A stretch of 64,000 nt of DNA, taken from NCBI RefSeq assembly GCF_900128925.1, contig NZ_FQUJ01000004.1, positions 186,001 to 250,000 on the forward strand. Reading direction: 5' to 3'. The notes under the pieces were generated by a model. It was not told where the DNA came from. It saw nothing but the letters and a program-made list of their open reading frames with translations, and searched no databases. Shown piece by piece: positions 59,225-64,000 of the stretch (position 1 is the stretch's first letter; each line of letters opens with the position of its first letter). Position numbers and translations under genes: made by a program. The stretch comes from Modicisalibacter ilicicola DSM 19980 (GTDB lineage: Bacteria > Pseudomonadota > Gammaproteobacteria > Pseudomonadales > Halomonadaceae).

Positions 59225-60865
59225 CTGTTCGTTGGAGCGCCTCTCGTCAAGAGCGCTCGGACCGCTTGCTTCCTGCTGCACCTGTCTTGCCTTGCGCGCC
59301 TTGAAGCGCTGCTCCCGGCTGACGTGCTCCCTGGCGCCCTCGACCCGCAAGGAGCAGATTGCATTCCTCAGCGCATTCACCTGGCCGGCGAGCAGGGTGT
59401 TGACCTCCGCGGAATGCTGCACCCGCGAGGCGTTCTGCTGGGTGACCTGATCCATCTCGGAGACGGCGCCGTTGATCTGCTGGAGCCCCTGGGCCTGCTC
59501 CCGGGAGGCGATGGCGATTTCCTCGATCAGTTGATTGATCGTGGCCACGGCCTGGATGACGCCTTGATTGTTGCATTCCAGCTGCCTGATCTGCCGTTCA
59601 CCCTTGTCGATTTCCGCCAGGCTGCCGTCGACCAGCCGCTTGATCTGTTCAGCGGACGCCGCGGCTTGGCCGGCCAGGGTGCGCACTTCCTTCGCCACCA
59701 CGGCAAAGCCGCGACCGTGCTCGCCGGCCCGGGCCGCCTCGATGGAGGCATTGAGCGCGAGCAGGTTGGTCTGGAAGGCGATCGAGTCGATCACCCCGAT
59801 GGCTTCCGCCATCTTGCCGGCGCTCGCGGTGATCTGCTGCATTCTTTCCACCAGCCCGCGGACGTCCTCCTCGCTGCGGCTGACCTCCTGGCGAGCGCTT
59901 CCGGCATGCTGCTCCGCCATGACGGTGTTGCTCGAGTTCTGCTGCACCGTGGTGGTCAGCTCTTCCATGCTGGCGGCGGTCTCCTGGAGACACACTGCCT
60001 GCTGCTCGGTGCGCGAGGCGAGGTCTTCGTTGTTCTGCAGCAGGCTCTGGGTGTCTTGATCCACCTCGTTGAGCATCTTCTGGATATCGAGGGAAATGTT
60101 GGCCAGGCTGCGGTGCATGATGCCCATGGCGTCGATGATCTCCCCGAGTTCATCCCTGCCCGTGGACGGCGGCTCCGCGACCAGGTTGCCCGCGGCGATC
60201 TGCATGGCGAAACGGCGGGTGCGGTCGACCGACCGGGCAATCCTGCGGTAGCACAGCCCGGCCAGGGTCAGCATCAGCAGGCTTCCGGCCAGCTGCCCCG
60301 GCACGCCGAGCCGATCGCCCAGGGTCGTCAGCAGAACCGCCAGCAGGGCGAGCAGGACGACACTGCTCTTGATGCTGAAGGGGTTGAAGCGCGACAGCCG
60401 TCCGATGATGCCGCGCCGGACGATTCGACCGCGGTCGAGGCCGATGCCGCGGCCCTTGCCGCTGCGCAGACGCGTGTAGGTCCGTTCCGCGAAGGTCTTT
60501 TCCGCTTCCGTCGGCTTGACCCGCACCGAGGTGTAGCCCTGCACCTTGCCGTTTTCCTGGATCGGTACCACATGGGCCCGCACCCAGTAGTAGTCGCCGT
60601 CCTTGCGCCGGTTCTTGACCATGCCGGTCCAGATGTCGCCGGCCTGGATCGTGTCCCACAGGTTGGCGAAGGCTTCCTCGGGCATGTCAGGGTGGCGGAT
60701 GAGGCTGTGGGGCGCGCCGATCAGCTCGTCGTGGTCGAAGCCGCTGACCTCGACGAAGGTGGGCGAGGCATAGGTGATGCGTCCCTTCAGATCGGTACGC
60801 GAGATCAGGTTCTGGTCATCGCGAATTTCGTACTCGCGGTCGGTGACGGGCGGTTTATTGCGCAT
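59216..60865 (-). CDS. aer: Aer-like PAS-domain chemotaxis receptor
   Basis: A 549-residue methyl-accepting chemotaxis-type protein. The N-terminal PAS domain ([38 protein letters not shown], residues about 25-62, then [17 protein letters not shown]) is almost a signature for Aer, which binds FAD and reports redox or oxygen state. A membrane hairpin follows ([17 protein letters not shown] and [14 protein letters not shown]), then a HAMP-like part and the signalling tip [38 protein letters not shown] 60865 is chosen by homology. It relays energy taxis to CheA and CheW, which are not in the window. Confidence 0.94.
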   Translation of the reverse strand: MRNKPPVTDREYEIRDDQNLISRTDLKGRITYASPTFVEVSGFDHDELIGAPHSLIRHPDMPEEAFANLWDTIQAGDIWTGMVKNRRKDGDYYWVRAHVVPIQENGKVQGYTSVRVKPTEAEKTFAERTYTRLRSGKGRGIGLDRGRIVRRGIIGRLSRFNPFSIKSSVVLLALLAVLLTTLGDRLGVPGQLAGSLLMLTLAGLCYRRIARSVDRTRRFAMQIAAGNLVAEPPSTGRDELGEIIDAMGIMHRSLANISLDIQKMLNEVDQDTQSLLQNNEDLASRTEQQAVCLQETAASMEELTTTVQQNSSNTVMAEQHAGSARQEVSRSEEDVRGLVERMQQITASAGKMAEAIGVIDSIAFQTNLLALNASIEAARAGEHGRGFAVVAKEVRTLAGQAAASAEQIKRLVDGSLAEIDKGERQIRQLECNNQGVIQAVATINQLIEEIAIASREQAQGLQQINGAVSEMDQVTQQNASRVQHSAEVNTLLAGQVNALRNAICSLRVEGAREHVSREQRFKARKARQVQQEASGPSALDERRSNEQAA

Positions 60866-61081
60866 GACGACATTCTCGTTGCGGTGAATGGCTCGCAACT
60901 TACTTCCCGGTGACACCCGAGTCGACAATTCGGCGAGAGATGTCACCCTTGTTTACATTCATGCCCGATGAAGCACCCTTGCCACGCCTTTCATCGCGTG
61001 ATGAGCGACACCTGTTTCACGGCTAATGCCGAGCTAATCCGCATCTGTCAAAATGGCCTTTTTCTGCGATGGAGTGGTTCG

Positions 61082-62962
61082 ATGCCAGACACTGTTCTGC
61101 CGCGTTTCGTCGCCCGGCTGCTGTTGCTGTTGCTGGCCCTGCTGAGTACGGGCGCCCTGGCCGCCGGTCAGGACTTCCTGCCCGTGGACAAGGCATTCAA
61201 GCTGCATGCCGAGAAGCAGGAAGGCGAGGTGGTGCTGCGCTGGGAGATCGCACCGGGCTATTACCTCTATCGCAAGCGTCTGGGCATCGAGGGCGAGCCT
61301 TCCGCCATCGCACCGTTCTCGCTGCGCGAGGGCGAGGTCATCACCGACGAGTACTTCGGCGAGTCCGAGGTCTACTATGACGAACTCGAGGTACGGGTCG
61401 CTCCCCGGCAGGCGGAGCGCCTGGCGTTGACCTGGCAGGGCTGCGCCGAGGATGGCCTGTGCTATGCCCCGCAGCGCGACAAGCTCGACCTGGCCAGCAT
61501 GAGCCTGGAAAACGGCACGTTGGCGGGCGGCGGATTCTTCTCTTCCCTGAGTGGCTCGGGGTCCGGTTCCGGGCCCAGCAGTCCGGCGGTGAGCGAGGCC
61601 GATCCACCACCGCGTGAACAGGTCCGGGAAAGCGATTTCGGCGAGGATCAGCGCCTGGCCTCGAGCCTGGCCGACGCTGATGTCGGCTGGGCACTGGCGG
61701 CCTTCTTCGGCATGGGGTTGCTGCTGACGTTCACGCCCTGCGTGTTGCCCATGGTGCCGATACTCTCCAGCCTGGTGGTGGGCTCGGGAGCCAGCACCCG
61801 GCGCGGCCTGATGCTTTCCCTGGCCTTCGTGCTGCCCATGGCGCTGACCTATGCGGCTATCGGCGTCATCGCCGCCCTGGCCGGCGCCAACCTGCAGGCC
61901 ATGCTGCAGACCCCCTGGGTGCTGGGTAGCTTCGCACTGATCTTCGTGGTCCTGGCGCTCGCCATGTTCGGACTCTTCGAGTTGCAGCTGCCCAGCGCCC
62001 TGCGTCAGCGTCTCGATAGCCTGCAACAGCATCAGCGTGGCGGTACCCTGGGCGGTGCCGCCGCCATGGGGGTGCTCTCGGCGGTGCTGGTGGGCCCTTG
62101 CATGACCGCCCCCCTGGCCGGGGCGCTTCTGTATATCGCCGACAGTGGCGATGCGCTGCTGGGCGGGGCCGCGCTGCTGGCCCTGGGGCTGGGCATGGGT
62201 GCGCCGCTCCTGCTGGTCGGCGCGCTGGGTGCACGGCTGCTGCCGCGACCGGGAGAGTGGATGACCCGGGTCAAGGTGCTGTTCGGTTTCGTGCTGCTGG
62301 GCATGGCCATCTGGTTCATCGCCCGGGTCGTTCCGGACAGCGTCGAACTGGGCCTCTGGGGCCTGTTGCTGGTGGGCATCGCCGTGGCCCTGTGGCAGAT
62401 GAGCATCTCGAACGCACCGACACCGGCCCAGCTGATCGCGCGCACGGCCGGACTGGCGCTCGGGCTGTGGGGCGCGGTGATGATCGTGGGCAGTGCCGGC
62501 GGCGGCGACGACCCCTATCGTCCCCTGGCGTTCCTGCAGCAGACCGGTGGCGGCGGTGCGCCGATACAGGAAGAGTTCATGACGCGTTTCGAGGATGTCG
62601 AGAATCTCGGTGAGCTCTCGGGTCGTGTCGAGCAGGCTGGTGCGGGGGGGCAATGGACGCTCGTGGACGTCTACGCCGACTGGTGCATCTCCTGCAAGGT
62701 GATCGAGGAGGAGGTGTTCGGCGATCCTAGAGTCCAGGCCGAACTGACGAACATGCAGCTACTGCGTCCGGACGTGACCGAGAACGATGCCGCCGATCAG
62801 GCCATGCTCAAGGCCTATGGCATCCTGGGACCGCCGACGATCATGCTCATCGGCCCCGACGGCAATGAGCGGCGAGGCCAGCGCATCGTCGGCGAGATCG
62901 GTGCCGAGGAGTTTCTCGAACGACTCGAGCAGGCGCGGGAAGGAGCGCGCAGCGCGTCCTGA
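61082..62962 (+). CDS. dsbD: Thiol:disulfide interchange protein DsbD
   Basis: A 626-residue inner-membrane protein that passes electrons from cytoplasmic thioredoxin to the periplasm. A signal peptide is followed by the periplasmic alpha domain with Cys in WQGCAEDGLCYAP. The eight-segment beta domain has Cys in TFTPCVLPMVPIL and LVGPCMTAPLAG, and the thioredoxin-like gamma domain has YADWCISCKVIE. All six key Cys residues are present. ATG 61082 (MPDTVLPRFVARLLLLLLALL) has a GGAG upstream and opens into the signal peptide. It likely keeps DsbG, encoded 44 bases downstream, reduced. Confidence 0.96.
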   Translation: MPDTVLPRFVARLLLLLLALLSTGALAAGQDFLPVDKAFKLHAEKQEGEVVLRWEIAPGYYLYRKRLGIEGEPSAIAPFSLREGEVITDEYFGESEVYYDELEVRVAPRQAERLALTWQGCAEDGLCYAPQRDKLDLASMSLENGTLAGGGFFSSLSGSGSGSGPSSPAVSEADPPPREQVRESDFGEDQRLASSLADADVGWALAAFFGMGLLLTFTPCVLPMVPILSSLVVGSGASTRRGLMLSLAFVLPMALTYAAIGVIAALAGANLQAMLQTPWVLGSFALIFVVLALAMFGLFELQLPSALRQRLDSLQQHQRGGTLGGAAAMGVLSAVLVGPCMTAPLAGALLYIADSGDALLGGAALLALGLGMGAPLLLVGALGARLLPRPGEWMTRVKVLFGFVLLGMAIWFIARVVPDSVELGLWGLLLVGIAVALWQMSISNAPTPAQLIARTAGLALGLWGAVMIVGSAGGGDDPYRPLAFLQQTGGGGAPIQEEFMTRFEDVENLGELSGRVEQAGAGGQWTLVDVYADWCISCKVIEEEVFGDPRVQAELTNMQLLRPDVTENDAADQAMLKAYGILGPPTIMLIGPDGNERRGQRIVGEIGAEEFLERLEQAREGARSAS

Positions 62963-63006
62963 GCCGCGAGGACAAGAACGCCATCGACATCACGAAAGGA
63001 GCTTCC

Positions 63007-63786
63007 ATGATCGATATTATCCGCCGGCGCCGCGGTTTGCTGCTCTTGGCGCTGCCAGGCCTGTTCTGGCCGTTGGCCAGTCTCGCTGAGGAGGAGTGGC
63101 CGGCGCCCATCCAGGCACTGGAAAAGCAGGGCCTGACCGTGCATGAGCGTTTCGAGGCGCCCGCCGGCTTGACCGGTTACGCTGCCAGCGTGCAGGGCCG
63201 GGAAGTGGCGGTCTATGTCACCGAGGATGGCCAGCATGCCATCGTCGGTACCCTGCTGGATGCCGAGGGCAACGATCTTTCCGCGGCACCCCTAGCCAAG
63301 CTGGTCGGTGGCCCCCAGGACGCCGCCCTGTGGCAAAAGCTCGAAGAGAGCACCTGGATCTCCGACGGTGACCCGGCGGCCGAGCATGTGCTCTACACCT
63401 TCACCGACCCCAACTGCCCCTATTGCCATCGGTTCTTCGAACAGACCCGACCCTGGGTCGAGGCCGGCAAGGTACAGCTGCGTCACATCATGGTCGGCAT
63501 CTTGAAGAAGGACAGCCCGCAGAAGGCCATCGCCCTGCTGGCCGCCGATGATCCCACCCAGGCGTTGCGCGAGCATCAGCAGGGCGAGGAGGTCGAGATC
63601 CCGGACACGCTCTCCCGGGAGCAGGAGGACGAACTGTTCGCCAACAACCAGTTGATGCGCTCGCTCGGCTTCGGCGCCACGCCCACCACCTTGTATCACA
63701 CCGGCGAGAACGACCGGCTGGCGGTGACCCAGGGCGCCCCGGGAGAAGAGAAGCTGGTGGAGATGATGGGTTCGCCTAGACCCTGA
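63007..63786 (+). CDS. dsbG: Thiol:disulfide interchange protein DsbG
   Basis: A 259-residue periplasmic thioredoxin-fold protein with a signal peptide (RGLLLLALPGLFWPLASLA). The active site is Cys-Pro-Tyr-Cys in TFTDPNCPYCHRFFEQ, the DsbG wording; DsbC usually has CGYC. The N-terminal dimerisation part (QALEKQGLTVHERFEAPAGLTGY) is present and GATPTTLYH holds the cis-Pro loop. It reduces sulfenylated or wrongly paired cysteines. AAAGGAG precedes the ATG. Encoded directly after dsbD, its electron source. Confidence 0.93.
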   Translation: MIDIIRRRRGLLLLALPGLFWPLASLAEEEWPAPIQALEKQGLTVHERFEAPAGLTGYAASVQGREVAVYVTEDGQHAIVGTLLDAEGNDLSAAPLAKLVGGPQDAALWQKLEESTWISDGDPAAEHVLYTFTDPNCPYCHRFFEQTRPWVEAGKVQLRHIMVGILKKDSPQKAIALLAADDPTQALREHQQGEEVEIPDTLSREQEDELFANNQLMRSLGFGATPTTLYHTGENDRLAVTQGAPGEEKLVEMMGSPRP

Positions 63787-63812
63787 TTGCATCATCTCCA
63801 GCATAGCCCCAG

Positions 63813-64000
63813 TCACTTCGACTCGATGGCCGCCTTGCCGCCGATGTTGTCGTGGTCACCGAGTATCTTGCCGTCGACCTCCTTGCCATAGTAGCCAGGG
63901 TGCTGATAGTAGGTCTCGGCGGTCGCCGCGAGAGAGTCCATGCCTTCACGCCGCGGATCCTGGGGGCGCTCGTGGCTGTTGATGAAGGCTGCCACGTCCC
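63813..64000 (-). CDS. C-terminal end of a probable c-type cytochrome (TsdA-like), cut by window edge
   Basis: The minus-strand frame is open to the window edge and ends at 63813; 61 codons are visible and the start lies outside. The sequence DVAAFINSHERPQDPRREG followed by AATAETYYQHPGYYGKEVDGK resembles the end of diheme cytochromes of the thiosulfate dehydrogenase (TsdA) type, where DVAAFINSxxRP closes the second heme domain. No heme site is within the visible part, so the call rests on this motif alone. It converges with dsbG. Confidence 0.55.
   Translation of the reverse strand, partial: DVAAFINSHERPQDPRREGMDSLAATAETYYQHPGYYGKEVDGKILGDHDNIGGKAAIESK

Noticed and set aside
59324-60913. 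529-codon open frame antisense to the Aer-like receptor
   Set aside because: Shadow of the receptor gene with low-complexity composition and no ribosome binding site.
61034-62653. 539-codon open frame antisense to dsbD
   Set aside because: Gln/Gly/Arg-rich shadow; dsbD is complete in the other direction.
1-64000. CRISPR array, toxin-antitoxin pair or phage defence island
   Set aside because: No regularly spaced short repeats and no Cas, restriction or abortive-infection genes were recognised on either strand.

Overview
The window looks like a chromosomal segment of a moderately halophilic gammaproteobacterium of the Halomonadaceae (Halomonas type). The basis is high GC, acidic proteins, the pseudomonad-like order rph / crc-like / pyrE, and several TRAP transporters. 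This placement is inferred from gene content; no database search was possible.

Layout. 1-1263 is the 3' part of a TRAP large permease. 1.5-5.4 kb is mobile-element debris: an IS1182-type remnant, an intact IS5-type transposase, a broken IS630-type transposase and a P4-type tyrosine integrase whose upstream side faces the 3' end of yicC. 5.5-13.5 kb is housekeeping: yicC, rph, a crc-like gene, pyrE, a YfaZ-type porin, trmL, rep, a two-heme cytochrome c and tRNA-Arg(CCG). 13.6-21.1 kb holds a seven-gene operon read leftwards (NitT/TauT-type ABC transporter, creatininase-family amidohydrolase, two SDR dehydrogenases, ureohydrolase) with a divergent LysR gene. 21.2-31.0 kb is the benzoate/catechol region (LysR regulator, catBCA, benABCD, two BenE-type transporters). 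31.1-33.8 kb has a 47-codon gene, DoxX, a LigB/DODA-type dioxygenase and a LysR gene. 34.0-38.7 kb is pcaR-like plus pcaIJFD. 38.8-42.3 kb is a quinone/redox group (WrbA, pirin, LysR, glutathionyl-hydroquinone reductase). 42.4-45.1 kb is a Zn/Cd P-type ATPase with a divergent MerR regulator. 45.2-48.1 kb is a PAS-GGDEF-EAL protein, a BLUF photosensor and two Lin0512-family proteins. 48.2-53.9 kb is bioBFHCDA behind a BirA-like operator. 53.9-55.2 kb is a TetR gene divergent from an AhpD-like gene, with three inverted-repeat operators between them. 55.4-59.0 kb is a complete TRAP transporter followed by a VanX/DdpX-type dipeptidase. 59.2-64.0 kb carries an Aer-like receptor, dsbD, dsbG and the C-terminal end of a probable cytochrome c.

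How the genes work together. BenABC and BenD turn benzoate into catechol; CatA, CatB and CatC make the enol-lactone; PcaD, PcaIJ and PcaF finish to succinyl-CoA and acetyl-CoA. The catechol branch is therefore complete in about 17 kb, and no protocatechuate-branch genes (pcaHGBC) are present. The crc-like gene could connect this pathway to catabolite repression, although crc is remote from it.

The observations most worth following are the creatininase/ureohydrolase operon, the BLUF plus GGDEF-EAL pair with its Lin0512 neighbours, a 141-bp imperfect-palindrome repeat found twice with co-varying arms directly after stop codons, and the 34-bp perfect palindrome in the TetR control region.
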